This document shows, piece after piece, positions 36,101 through 43,484 of a DNA stretch of 44,830 bases (position 1 is its first letter; each line of letters starts with the position of its first letter). Under the pieces are notes generated by a model. That model searched no databases and was not told the DNA's origin. It worked only from the letters and a program-made list of their open reading frames with translations. The translations under genes and the position numbers were made by a program. The stretch is from Natrinema limicola JCM 13563 (GTDB taxonomy: Archaea; Halobacteriota; Halobacteria; Halobacteriales; Natrialbaceae), in the NCBI RefSeq assembly GCF_000337475.1, contig NZ_AOIT01000031.1:748-45577 (forward strand), in the 5' to 3' direction.

Positions 36101-37891
36101 CGAGACGCCGACGACGCCGTCCGGATCTGCGTCGACGGCGAGCCCGTCGTAGACCGCGACGAACCCGCCCTCCGAGAGCGAGACGTTCGCGATAGTAACC
36201 TGCTCACCGGTCGACTCCTGGTCAGGGAAATCGATCGATGCCGTCCCCTCGAGCCGGTCGATCGTCTCGATCCGCTGTTCGATGACGACCGTGACGCGCT
36301 GGGTGATTTGGGTTACATCGTCGGTGTCCTCGCTCACTGCGTAGGCGGTCGCCTCGGCTGCAGCTTCCTCGGTCAGCGTCTGTAGCTGCGTGATGCTGAT
36401 CCGCTGAGACTGGACCAGCCGTGCCGTCTCCTGACTGGCGGTTCGCGCCGCGGTCTGGATCTGCGTGACCGTGGCCGACTGTGACTGGACGAGGGCCCCG
36501 CTCGCACTGCCCTGTGCGAGTCGCTGGACCTGCGTCACTTCGACGAGTTGCGTCTGGGTCACTGCACCTTCGCCGGCACCGAACGCGGCCGCCTGGATCT
36601 GCTCGATCGACACCTCCTGTTGCTGAATCGCAGACGTGACTGCTCCCTCGGCGGCCCCGACCGCGGCGGATTGGATCTGCGTGACCGACACCTCCTGGCG
36701 CTGGACGAGTACGCCACCTGCGCTCCCGGCGGCAGCGGCCTGAATCTGCTCGACAGTTGCTTCCTGGCTCTGTGAGATCGCGCCCTTCGCTGCGCCGACG
36801 GCGGCTTCCTGCACCTGCGTGATCGACACCCGCTGGCGCTGCTCGAGACTGATGCGCTGGACCTGTGTCAGCGCGCCGTGTCCGGCCCCGCGGGCGGCGG
36901 CCTGAGTCTGCTCGACCGAGACTGACTGCTCCTGGACGAGCGCGCCTTTCGCCGCCCCCGCTGCGGCCTTCTGGACCTGCTTGATCGTCACCTGTTGGCG
37001 CTGCTCGACGTCGACGCGCTGTTCCTGCTCGAGCACTGCGCGCGTACTCCCTGCGAGCGCGCCAGCTGCACCCCCAGCGGCCGCGTGCTGGACGTGCTCG
37101 AGTGTCACCTGCTGGCGCTGCTCGGCCGTGACCGATTGGTACTGCGTCAGCGCGCCGTAGGCCGCGCCCTGGGCGGCCTCCTGCACGTGCGGTGCCTTGC
37201 CGATGTCTTTCGTGCCCGCCTCGTGTGCGGCACCCGCTGCCGCGCCCCGACTCGCGACCTGAATCTGTTCGGCGCTGACGCGCTGGCTCTGGGCGAGCGC
37301 GCCGTGTGCCGCGCCCCACGTTGCGCTCTGGAGTTGGGTTACGTTCGCGGTCTGAGACTGTGAAAGTCCACCGTCAGTCGCCCCGCTGACCGCAGACTGG
37401 ATTTGGGTCACGTTGACCGACTGGGACTGGATCAGCGAACCGTGGACGGCTCCCGCCGTCGCTGCCTGGACCTGCTCGGCCTCGACGGTTTGATACTGCT
37501 GAACTGACGATCGAGCGCCCTCGAGCGCCGCCGTTCGCTGTTCCTGTGTCACCTCGATACCCTGGGACTGGGCGAGTTCGACCCCCTCCTCGACACCGGC
37601 TTCGACGGCTTCAGTGGTCTCCTGATCGGTCGCCTGCGCGGTTCCACCGCCGGCCGCCGTCTCGCGATCGAAGGTCACCAACTCGGACTCGGCAGTGGGC
37701 TGTGAGTCGTTTTGGGTGACGGCTTGCTCGAGTATGGCCGGTGACTCGTCGGCCGCCGCGGTGGCTGCCTCATTACCGACGGCGGCCTGCCCGCCGGTTC
37801 CGCCCAGCAGCGGCAGCGCAACGGCGCTGCCGACCAGCGCGGCCGCAAGCAGTACGACGATGGCGGTCGCGGTCGTCTCAGATCGTCTCAT
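33116..37891 (-). CDS. 1591-residue repetitive cell-surface protein
   Basis: A signal or anchor helix (TAIVVLLAAALVGSAVALPLLGG, about 9-31) starts a huge extracellular protein. Residues 137-522 are about 15 Gln/Ala/Gly-rich repeats of 23-39 residues (x-V-x-Q-I-Q-x-A-A-x-G-A-A-x-G-A-L-x-Q-x-Q). Residues about 551-670 resemble DUF7282-type domains, followed by three tandem ~95-residue repeats (about 674-963). A middle domain includes FTNCQRAVVTASLAEGD. Three CARDB-like domains (NTNSPV... type, near 1180-1480) and a Pro/Glu-rich tail end it. Likely an adhesin or cell-wall protein (inference). The ATG at 37891 follows from MRRSETTATA; the frame is open to 37963. No PGF-CTERM motif is visible. Confidence 0.85.
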   Translation of the reverse strand: MRRSETTATAIVVLLAAALVGSAVALPLLGGTGGQAAVGNEAATAAADESPAILEQAVTQNDSQPTAESELVTFDRETAAGGGTAQATDQETTEAVEAGVEEGVELAQSQGIEVTQEQRTAALEGARSSVQQYQTVEAEQVQAATAGAVHGSLIQSQSVNVTQIQSAVSGATDGGLSQSQTANVTQLQSATWGAAHGALAQSQRVSAEQIQVASRGAAAGAAHEAGTKDIGKAPHVQEAAQGAAYGALTQYQSVTAEQRQQVTLEHVQHAAAGGAAGALAGSTRAVLEQEQRVDVEQRQQVTIKQVQKAAAGAAKGALVQEQSVSVEQTQAAARGAGHGALTQVQRISLEQRQRVSITQVQEAAVGAAKGAISQSQEATVEQIQAAAAGSAGGVLVQRQEVSVTQIQSAAVGAAEGAVTSAIQQQEVSIEQIQAAAFGAGEGAVTQTQLVEVTQVQRLAQGSASGALVQSQSATVTQIQTAARTASQETARLVQSQRISITQLQTLTEEAAAEATAYAVSEDTDDVTQITQRVTVVIEQRIETIDRLEGTASIDFPDQESTGEQVTIANVSLSEGGFVAVYDGLAVDADPDGVVGVSEYLEPGDHQNVTIDLDEPLAASGALVAVPHHDTNDDETFQYVDSEGEEDVPYVTGAGAPVIDGAFVTVTNDTERDEANATLSVADQAGNGSTLTVDEANAAVEYAITVTDEDGELRAESDTFAADEPITNETVELEPPLEADAALEVAVVAADDGASLANETIEYTVENDTADDSPEASLSVDNQTGDGETLTIDAASASVPYVLAAEYNGERVTSDTIEANATVADEPLALEPPLEENTTVDVSVRAAADDAVLANDSIEYAVEEPEPGEPTANLTVADQVSDGETLTVTQANASVAYAITITDEDGTQLATSETFNANETIGPEEFTLEPPLETNATLEVAVVTADDGTPIETASVEYTVDGPPPGFDVEFTNCQRAVVTASLAEGDRVAASTWFYTSGGAGDTIVEDIVTAGDEIPAPYNGTIVFEIGDERRVTMEGDRVIVEVPDYGIFGTYISGISSPEAAEVGSIDYPNPLERCDEEARPELPSIAVEETTPTEDGIDVTFSYENPNDAPLGAYSRFVEGTTIDEPPSGFEPGQHTFTVEWTPESDDERLVWEADFSLFGYEEPLTAATPPAGDIEPSEPASFNVSSLETNSPVVQGDPLEVDAEIENVGGEDGTQTVSLAIDETVVNETDVSLEPGENRTVSFTADTADLEPGEYPISVATENETAEATITVTEPGEPATFGVSIDGTNSPVIPGEPLAVEATLENVGDRAGTQDIEIAVGGTAGETTSVTLGPDESRTITLNYETADLEPGEYPLTVSTANETAETTVTVEQPATFTIANVTAPETGQPGDEVTVSATIENTGDREGTQTVIYAIDEQVIDESSVTLAAGETTTISFTSQLPPGTSTHTIATDDDQASVTIEAVPADGGDANGNGETGPDGGPETPPEPPTEPGPPQPPEAPQPPEPGPPQPPEQPPEPPEPPQPSAEPQPETEPAAPVDGGTAEATDGETGDTTAGQGTGAADGDTAGATADGTAGSENETNGTG
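36326..37483 (-). repeat. Array of about 15 Q-A-G repeats inside the surface protein
   Basis: Unit pattern, e.g. NVTQLQSATWGAAHGALAQSQ: a polar beta-type VTQ(I/L)Q segment followed by a small-residue A/G helix-like segment. Units vary from 23 to 39 residues because some carry an extra EQRQQ-VTI-type insertion (units 5, 6 and 8). Residues 137-522. Units differ at the DNA level, so the array is old and under protein-level constraint. Confidence 0.85.
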
Positions 37892-38257
37892 GTGTGGGCA
37901 CCTCCCGCAACGCGTCTGCGAACGCCTGCTCGCTCCCTTTCGGAGTGGCCCCGATTTCGCCACGTCTCGGCCCTGAACGTAGACGACTCATTTTCCCACC
38001 ACCGGGCCGAACGATCGCATAAGGCCGCCGGTCGTTTCGGTTAGCGAACCGAGACAACCAGCTATTACTGCGGCCTGTTACGCGTTCGACGGTTGTAGAC
38101 GGCCGATTGACGCCCGAATCCGCCGTTGCTGACGTGTCGCAGATCGATCGAAACCGTCAGTGAAGCTGAGAGGAAGCATCCTGTTTCGCGCCGGTTTCTG
38201 GATACTGACAGAGCCGGCGGCCGCCTGCAAGCACATCTCGCTTCGATCACACCCCGT
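37892..38257. other. Divergent intergenic region between the surface protein and bioY
   Basis: It holds the two promoters. I see no gene; the plus-strand frame running into bioY from 38126 is open by chance. The candidate BirA operator (38258-38291) lies at its bioY end. Confidence 0.4.
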
Positions 38258-38291
38258 CTCGGAAACCGAAGTTTTCATCCCGGTTTACGAG
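38258..38291 (+). promoter_or_regulatory. Candidate BirA operator over the bioY TATA region
   Basis: CTCGGAAACCG (38258-38268) and CGGTTTACGAG (38281-38291) are an inverted repeat (10 of 11 bases) with 12 bases between. The inner AAACC/GGTTT half-sites are spaced by 14 bases, the layout of known BirA boxes (GTAAACC-N14-16-GGTTTAC type). The spacer carries the TATA-like GTTTTCAT, 25-32 bases before the bioY ATG. Binding would therefore block TBP. Confidence 0.6.
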
Positions 38292-38302
38292 AGAGCGGAG
38301 GT

Positions 38303-38884
38303 ATGGCAACGGATCAGCATTCAGTCGAACTCGTCGACGACGACGTCGTCAAGCCCTTCGCGCGGGCGGCCGTCCTCGCAGCGCTGATGGCGGCGACCGT
38401 CTTTGTCGGATCGATCCCGATCCCGTTCTCGCCGATATCCATATCCCTTGGAGTGATCGTCGTCTATCTCGCAGGGCTCTACCTCGGCCCGTACTGGGGT
38501 GCGTTCTCGCTCCTGCTGTACCTGACCGCCGGCGCGGTCGGACTCCCCGTCTTCGCCGAACGTGCCGCCGGACTCGGGGTCCTCGTCGGCGATAGCGCCG
38601 GCTATCTCTGGTCGTATCCGATTGCGGCCCTGTTGATTGGAGCCGTCGTCCACTGGCGAAGCGAGACCGGCGATCCCGCCGACCTGTCGCGGCCGGCCCT
38701 CGTCGTGACGCTGCTCACGGCGCTGACCGTTATCTACTTGCTCGGGGCGGCCTGGCTCGGATACGTTCTCGAGCTCAGTACGGTCAAAGCACTCGAACTC
38801 GGCGTCGTGCCGTTTATTCCGGGCGACCTCATCAAGATCGCGGCCGTGGTCGCTATCGTCGAGGCCGGACGCATCACCACATGA
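38303..38884 (+). CDS. bioY: Biotin ECF transporter substrate-binding subunit BioY
   Basis: A 193-residue membrane protein with six helices. BioY markers: SIPIPFSPISISLGVIVVYLAG (about 36-57), LLLYLTAGAVGLPVFAERAAGLGVLVGDSAGYLWSYPIAA (about 73-112) and the C-terminal GVVPFIPGDLIKI (about 171-183). It binds biotin in the membrane. The ATG at 38303 is used; the frame is open to 38126 but that part is non-coding. bioM follows 25 bases after its stop, so the operon is bioY-bioM-bioN. Confidence 0.95.
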   Translation: MATDQHSVELVDDDVVKPFARAAVLAALMAATVFVGSIPIPFSPISISLGVIVVYLAGLYLGPYWGAFSLLLYLTAGAVGLPVFAERAAGLGVLVGDSAGYLWSYPIAALLIGAVVHWRSETGDPADLSRPALVVTLLTALTVIYLLGAAWLGYVLELSTVKALELGVVPFIPGDLIKIAAVVAIVEAGRITT

Positions 38885-38909
38885 GCGGTCCCCAGCCCAC
38901 ACAGCACCA

Positions 38910-39623
38910 ATGATCGAGTTTCGGTCTGTCTCCCACGCGTTCGACGATGTCCCCGTCCTCGAGGACGTTTCGCTGTCGATCGACGCCGGCGAGTTCGTCC
39001 TGTTGGCGGGAGCCAACGGCAGCGGGAAGACGACACTGTTGCGCCACTCCAATGGCCTCCTCGAGCCAGACGCTGGCGAGGTGCTCGTCGACGGCACGCC
39101 GGTCGCCGAGGACCTGATCGCCGCCCGCTCGAGCGTCGGTATGGTCTTCCAGCACCCCCGCGACCAGTTCGTCGCCGCGACCGTCGGCGCTGACGTCGCC
39201 TTCGGCCCCGAAAACCTCGGGCTCGACCGCGCGGAGATCGACCGCCGCGTCGCGGCCGCGCTCGAGGCGGTGAACATGGCCGGCCACGAAGACGAGCGCA
39301 TCGACGCCCTCTCGGGCGGTGAGCAGTCACGCGTGGCGATTGCGGGTGCGCTCGCGATGGAGCCGACCCACCTCGTCCTCGACGAACCCTTTACTGGACT
39401 GGACGAGCCTGCGCGCCGCTCGGTCCTCGAGCGCCTCGCGTCGCTGTCGGCCGACGGAACCGGCGTCCTGCTCGCCACCCACGATCTTCGGGACGTGTGC
39501 GAACTCGCCGACCGGGTGATCGCCATGCACGACGGCCGCGTCGCCGTCGATGGCCCGCCTGCGGATGCACTGGACGAACTCGACGGGCTCGAGGTACGCG
39601 TGCCGGATACCACACGATGCTGA
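38910..39623 (+). CDS. bioM: Biotin ECF transporter ATP-binding subunit BioM
   Basis: A 237-residue ABC ATPase: Walker A GANGSGKT (about 34-41), Q-loop FQHPRDQ, signature LSGGEQSRVAIAGAL (about 134-148), Walker B HLVLDEPFTGLD and the H-loop ATHD. This is the single ATPase of the three-component BioMNY transporter and belongs to the CbiO/EcfA group. Its stop overlaps the bioN start (TGA 39621-39623 against ATG 39617). Confidence 0.95.
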   Translation: MIEFRSVSHAFDDVPVLEDVSLSIDAGEFVLLAGANGSGKTTLLRHSNGLLEPDAGEVLVDGTPVAEDLIAARSSVGMVFQHPRDQFVAATVGADVAFGPENLGLDRAEIDRRVAAALEAVNMAGHEDERIDALSGGEQSRVAIAGALAMEPTHLVLDEPFTGLDEPARRSVLERLASLSADGTGVLLATHDLRDVCELADRVIAMHDGRVAVDGPPADALDELDGLEVRVPDTTRC

Positions 39624-40321
39624 CCTACGAACCAGACGAGAGCCTTGCACATCGGCTCGATCCGCGAGCCAAGCTGGCGGTCCAGATCGGATTCGCCGCT
39701 ACCGCACTGGCGCATACGACGCCGCGTGCGCTCATCGCCTTCTCAGTCCTGACGGCGGTCGCGATGGCCACAGCGCGGCTGTCGCTTCGCCGGACCCTCG
39801 TCTCCTACCGGCTCGCGCTGGTCGTCCTCGCGCTCGCGCCGCTGCTTGCGGGCGTCACCGTCGGTCCACCCTGGTTCGACCGGTTGGCCGCCGTCGCGTC
39901 GGGGCTGGCAAGCTACCGGGTGCTGCTTATCCTGCTCGTCAGTGCCGCCTACGTCCGATCGACGCCGGTGCGGCACTCTCGAGCGGCGATCCAGCGGACG
40001 ATCCCCGGGAAGCCGGGCCAGCTCCTCGGCGTCGGCGTCGCGCTCGTCTTCCGGTTTCTCCCCGTTCTTCGTGGCGATCTGCGGACGATCCGCGAGGCGA
40101 TGGCCGCCCGACTGGGAACCGAACGAAGCGTTGTCGACCGCGCTAGCACGGTCGGCATGCTCGGCGTCACGCGCGCATTCGATCGGGCCGACCGACTCTC
40201 GCTCGCGCTGCGGGCGCGGTGTTTCGCGTGGAACCCCACGCTCCCGGCGCTTGCGTTCTCGCGAGTCGACTATCCCGTCCTTGGGCTGGCCGTCGTCCTC
40301 GCCGTATCCGCGTTCTATTAG
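39617..40321 (+). CDS. bioN: Biotin ECF transporter transmembrane subunit BioN
   Basis: A 234-residue T component with about five hydrophobic helices. The conserved cytoplasmic motifs coupling to the ATPases are VRSTPVRHSRAAIQ ... EAMAARLGTERSVV (the A-R-G-type motifs of EcfT/CbiQ). It starts at ATG 39617, overlapping bioM by seven bases, so it is translationally linked. The frame is open to 39497 but that is only the bioM shadow. Repeat copy D starts 12 bases after its stop. Confidence 0.93.
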   Translation: MLTYEPDESLAHRLDPRAKLAVQIGFAATALAHTTPRALIAFSVLTAVAMATARLSLRRTLVSYRLALVVLALAPLLAGVTVGPPWFDRLAAVASGLASYRVLLILLVSAAYVRSTPVRHSRAAIQRTIPGKPGQLLGVGVALVFRFLPVLRGDLRTIREAMAARLGTERSVVDRASTVGMLGVTRAFDRADRLSLALRARCFAWNPTLPALAFSRVDYPVLGLAVVLAVSAFY

Positions 40322-40333
40322 CGATCGAGGGGC

Positions 40334-40418
40334 TGATACGGTCTGCTGTCTCGAGTGGCCGGCGTGCCCGCAGGACAGGTCGCGGGTGCGCCGGCACTGA
40401 CTGACAGGAGTCCGTCTA
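40334..40418 (+). repeat. 85-bp palindromic intergenic element, copy D
   Basis: It starts TGATACGGTCTGCTGT and ends ACTGACAGGAGTCCGTCTA. The inner part has CCGGCGTGCCCGC and GCGGGTGCGCCGG arms. Fourth copy of the same element, again right after a gene. Confidence 0.9.
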
Positions 40419-40447
40419 ACAGTTCGACCGCGTCCTCCCTCGACGCG

Positions 40448-40454
40448 CTTATAT
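40448..40454 (+). promoter_or_regulatory. TATA box for the symporter operon
   Basis: CTTATAT lies 25-31 bases before the ATG at 40479, giving a leaderless transcript that begins at the small membrane protein and supports it as a real gene. Confidence 0.5.
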
Positions 40455-40478
40455 CCGGGAGGTGTCGACACGACGGTA

Positions 40479-40625
40479 ATGCCTGCGAATAGTTCGGTCG
40501 ATCTCGTGTGGCTGTTCGGCCCCTTCGTCGTGTATCTGGTGATGCTCGGCGTGTACTACGTTTGGGAAGGACGGCGCGAAAAACGACTGCGAGAGCAATA
40601 CGAGGAGCGCGAGTATGCCCAGTAG
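40479..40625 (+). CDS. 48-residue membrane protein, likely partner of the symporter
   Basis: MPANSSVDLVWLFGPFVVYL, then VMLGVYYVWEGRREKRLREQ and YEEREYAQ: one hydrophobic helix (about 9-28) with a basic/acidic cytoplasmic tail. Its end overlaps the symporter start by 11 bases (ATG 40615), so translation is coupled. Small helper proteins of this kind (such as YhdT beside PanF) are known next to sodium/solute symporters. The function is inferred from context, as no family was recognised. Confidence 0.7.
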   Translation: MPANSSVDLVWLFGPFVVYLVMLGVYYVWEGRREKRLREQYEEREYAQ

Positions 40626-42303
40626 CGGACTCGCCGGCTCGGCCGGCGCGTGGGTCCTCGGAACGTTCGCGGCGTATCTCCTCGTCCTGCTCGGGATCGG
40701 GCTCTACTCCTCTCGGCTTATGGACACCGTCGACGACTACGTCATCGGCGGCCGAAGCGTCGGCCCGGTCGTCACGGGCTTTTCCGAACGGGCCTCCGAG
40801 ATGAGCGGCTGGCTCACGCTCGGTGTCCCGAGCGACGCCTTCGGGACGGGCGTGATGGCCTTTTACAACGGGCTCGGGATGATTCCCGCCGACCTGTTTG
40901 CCTGGGCCGGACTCGCAAAACGCCTTCGGAAATACACCGAGATCGTGAAAGCGGTCACGCTACCGACGTTCTTCGAGACGCGCCTGCAGGACGACACCGG
41001 ACTCGTCAAGGGCGTCTCGGCGGTTGTCCTGATGATCTTCGAGGGCGGCTACGTGGGCGCACAGATCGTCGCCGCTGGGACGCTACTCGAGGTGCTCACC
41101 GGCGTCGAACCGCTGGTTGGCATCCTCGGCGGCGGCGTCATCGTCGTCGGCTACACCATGCTCGGCGGCTACTTCGCCGTCGCGTGGTCCGATTACTTCC
41201 AGGGCGCGATCATCCTGCTCGCCTTTATCGTCCTGCCGATCCTGGCGTTTACCAACTACGGGCTGCCGTTCAACGATCTCGCGTCGGTCGGGAGTTCATA
41301 TACGAGCGTCACGGCCGGAATGACTGGTTGGGCGGCGATTTTCGGTATCATCAGCTACGCCGCGATCGGGCTCGGCATTCCCGGCAACCCACACGTCATG
41401 GTGCGCTTCATGGGGATCGACGAGGTCAAGAACATCCGGCTGGCGGCGCTGGTCGCTCAGCTGTTCATGTTCGTCGCCTACATCGGGGCCGGCTTCGTCG
41501 GGCTGTACGCGCTGGTCGCGTTCGGCCAGGGCGGCATCGAGGATCCGAACAACGTCATGCCGATGCTCACGCTCGAGTTCTTCCCCGGCGCGATCGCGGG
41601 AATCATCCTGGCGGCGGCCCTCGCCGCGATGATGTCGAGCGCCGACTCGCAGCTGCTCGTCGCGACCAGCGCCATCGTCGAAGACGTCTACCACGGCTAC
41701 GTCAACCCGAACGCGAGCCAGGCGAAACTCGTGCGCTACTCACAGGTCGTCACGCTCGTACTCGGGGCGGCGAGTATCGCCTTCGCCTACATCGCGAAAG
41801 ACACTCCCATCTACACGCTCGTCCTCGACTACGCCTGGGGCGGCCTCGGTGCGGCCATCGGCCCGACGCTGATCGCGTCGCTGTGGTGGAAACGCGTCAC
41901 CGCCAAAGGATCGGTCGCGAGCATGATCGTCGGCACGGCGACGATGTTCCTGTGGACGCAACTGTCGGCACTCCTTGGCGTGCTCGGGCTCCAGAGTGCA
42001 GTCGACGCGTCCCCATTCCTTACCGGGCTGGTGGGCGTTTACGGGCTCTTCCCTGCCTTTATTCTCTCGACGACGACACTCATCGTCGTCTCGCTCGTTA
42101 CGCGCCCGCCCGAGGGTGTCGACGACCACTTCAACGTGTTCGACAAACCCCTCTCGGCGCTCTCGAGTGGCGAGAGTCCGACCGGCGCGCCCGACTACGT
42201 CACCGACGGTGGTCGCGACGTCTCACCGAAGGCTGTCACGGAGACCGACACCATCCGCGCCCACGTCGACGCGACCGACTACTGGGACGAGGAGGACGAC
42301 TAA
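40615..42303 (+). CDS. putP: Sodium/solute symporter (PutP-like)
   Basis: A 562-residue SSS-family transporter with about 13 hydrophobic helices. Early signature: DYVIGGRSVGPVVTGFSERASEMSGWL (about 42-68); sodium-site region near GMIPADLFAWAGLAKRLR; later GLGIPGNPHVMVRFM and the SSS-type segment AALAAMMSSADSQLLVATSAI (about 338-358). The family imports proline, pantothenate, acetate or related solutes with Na+; proline is the usual call but the substrate is not fixed by sequence. A soluble C-terminal tail (about 500-562) is acidic. It follows the small membrane gene and precedes the 170-residue gene. Confidence 0.92.
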   Translation: MPSSGLAGSAGAWVLGTFAAYLLVLLGIGLYSSRLMDTVDDYVIGGRSVGPVVTGFSERASEMSGWLTLGVPSDAFGTGVMAFYNGLGMIPADLFAWAGLAKRLRKYTEIVKAVTLPTFFETRLQDDTGLVKGVSAVVLMIFEGGYVGAQIVAAGTLLEVLTGVEPLVGILGGGVIVVGYTMLGGYFAVAWSDYFQGAIILLAFIVLPILAFTNYGLPFNDLASVGSSYTSVTAGMTGWAAIFGIISYAAIGLGIPGNPHVMVRFMGIDEVKNIRLAALVAQLFMFVAYIGAGFVGLYALVAFGQGGIEDPNNVMPMLTLEFFPGAIAGIILAAALAAMMSSADSQLLVATSAIVEDVYHGYVNPNASQAKLVRYSQVVTLVLGAASIAFAYIAKDTPIYTLVLDYAWGGLGAAIGPTLIASLWWKRVTAKGSVASMIVGTATMFLWTQLSALLGVLGLQSAVDASPFLTGLVGVYGLFPAFILSTTTLIVVSLVTRPPEGVDDHFNVFDKPLSALSSGESPTGAPDYVTDGGRDVSPKAVTETDTIRAHVDATDYWDEEDD

Positions 42304-42816
42304 ATGAGCACGCCACGTCGCCCGCCGAAACCACCGGACGATGCCACAGGGGATCGCCACGAGCGTACCGAGCTGCCGGTCATCACACCGTCGGTCGCGC
42401 GTGAGGACGTCGACTCGAGCGGCCGCGTCGGTGCTGTCGCATATCCATACCGCGTCTACGACGCGGTCGCAACGATCGAACGGCCAGTGATCACGGACCG
42501 CGACATCGATTACGTCGTCACCGTCGATCGCGCACGTCGGCTGGCTGTGCGGGCCGACACGTTCCCGGAGACGCAGACGCGAGCGGTCGACGACGTGCTC
42601 GTGATCCCCTCGGAACTCTCCGACGCACAGACCCACCGGAAGGCCGAAGACGCCGTGTTCAAATGGACGCTCCGGAAGGTCGCCGTCGGCTCCGAACCGG
42701 ACGTGACCTTCGAGCGGTCGGTCGACGCCTACAAACTCTTCTGGCTCGCCTCCCGGCCCGACGGCGACGTCATCGTCGACAGCGTCCGCGGGACCGAATC
42801 GCCGCTAGCGGACTGA
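42304..42816 (+). CDS. Conserved haloarchaeal protein downstream of the symporter
   Basis: A 170-residue soluble protein. A Pro-rich N-terminus (STPRRPPKPPDD) is followed by a compact mixed domain: VAREDVDSSGRVGAVAYPYRVYDAVATIERPVITDRDIDYVVTVDRARRLAVRADTFPE and a C-terminal KWTLRKVAVGSEPDVTFERSVDAYKLFWLA. It starts directly after the symporter stop (TAA 42301-42303, ATG 42304), so it is in the same operon and may serve transport regulation (inference). No known domain was identified. Confidence 0.75.
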   Translation: MSTPRRPPKPPDDATGDRHERTELPVITPSVAREDVDSSGRVGAVAYPYRVYDAVATIERPVITDRDIDYVVTVDRARRLAVRADTFPETQTRAVDDVLVIPSELSDAQTHRKAEDAVFKWTLRKVAVGSEPDVTFERSVDAYKLFWLASRPDGDVIVDSVRGTESPLAD

Positions 42817-43202
42817 CTGGGCCGCGTTCGCCGCGAGCCTTTTCGGTTGTCTTCGTCGACAGTCTCTGGTCTCGAGTGTTCGTAACTGATTTGCGACGGC
42901 ATAGCTTCGCTCCGCTTCGATAAACGAGCAACTACAATCCGTGGTTCAGCGTCCGGTCGTCCGCTGGTGATCGAAGGCGAGTTCCTGCTTCCCGGTCGCT
43001 GATCACTGCGGTGACCTTGGTGAGCGCTCTTGAGCCTGCTGTCGCTCGACTCCATTGGCCACACTGATACAGCCAACCGATTTCATATCGCTATTTGTGG
43101 TTTATCATCTCGTCTTGATACCGTCGTGATTCAATTCTAATCCATTAGCTCGTCAAAAACAAGCGTGTAGCTGGATACAGCGGCCGATTCGTCGCGGATA
43201 CC
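42817..43202. other. Intergenic, AT-richer DNA with no recognised gene
   Basis: After the operon the composition drops in GC, especially 43070-43160. No tRNA, repeat copy or conserved frame is visible; the minus-strand frame over 42729-43076 has no native codon pattern. It looks like decaying DNA next to a tRNA gene. Confidence 0.4.
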
Positions 43203-43450
43203 TCAAACGAGTCCGTATACCCTACGTTCCGTCTGGGTGGTGTCCGAGTCGCCCTCTGCAGGATCGTCGACCAGCACTACAAGATCCTCGAGAACGACAG
43301 CAGTCGCTGAATCCACGGAGTAAGTCAGGGAAGGACGAGGATCCCGTCAGGCACGAGAAGGCCAGTATCGATCGTATAGAAGGAAGCCGGTGGAGGAATG
43401 GGAACCACGGTCGGAGCGAAGCTCCTCTCTGATTCAAATTCCTCTGGCAT
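43203..43450 (-). pseudogene. Possible frameshifted small gene downstream of tRNA-Thr
   Basis: On the minus strand, MPEEFESERSFAPTVVPIPPP ... LLVPDGILVLP runs 43450-43325, then stops. A second frame, entered at about 43326, reads LTYSVDSATAVVLEDLVVLVDDPAEGDSDTTQTERRVYGLV up to the stop at 43203-43205. Joined by one frameshift the two make a coherent protein of about 80 residues. Both parts have haloarchaeal acidic composition, but third-position GC is only moderate. The family was not recognised. It could also be two unrelated chance frames. Confidence 0.35.
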
Positions 43451-43484
43451 ACTTCCGGCTCACGAGATTGTTCGCTGGAAAATA

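Noticed and set aside
43200-43220. Fifth copy of the palindromic element (GTCCGTATAC)
   Set aside because: Only about ten bases match and no partner end or inner hairpin follows.
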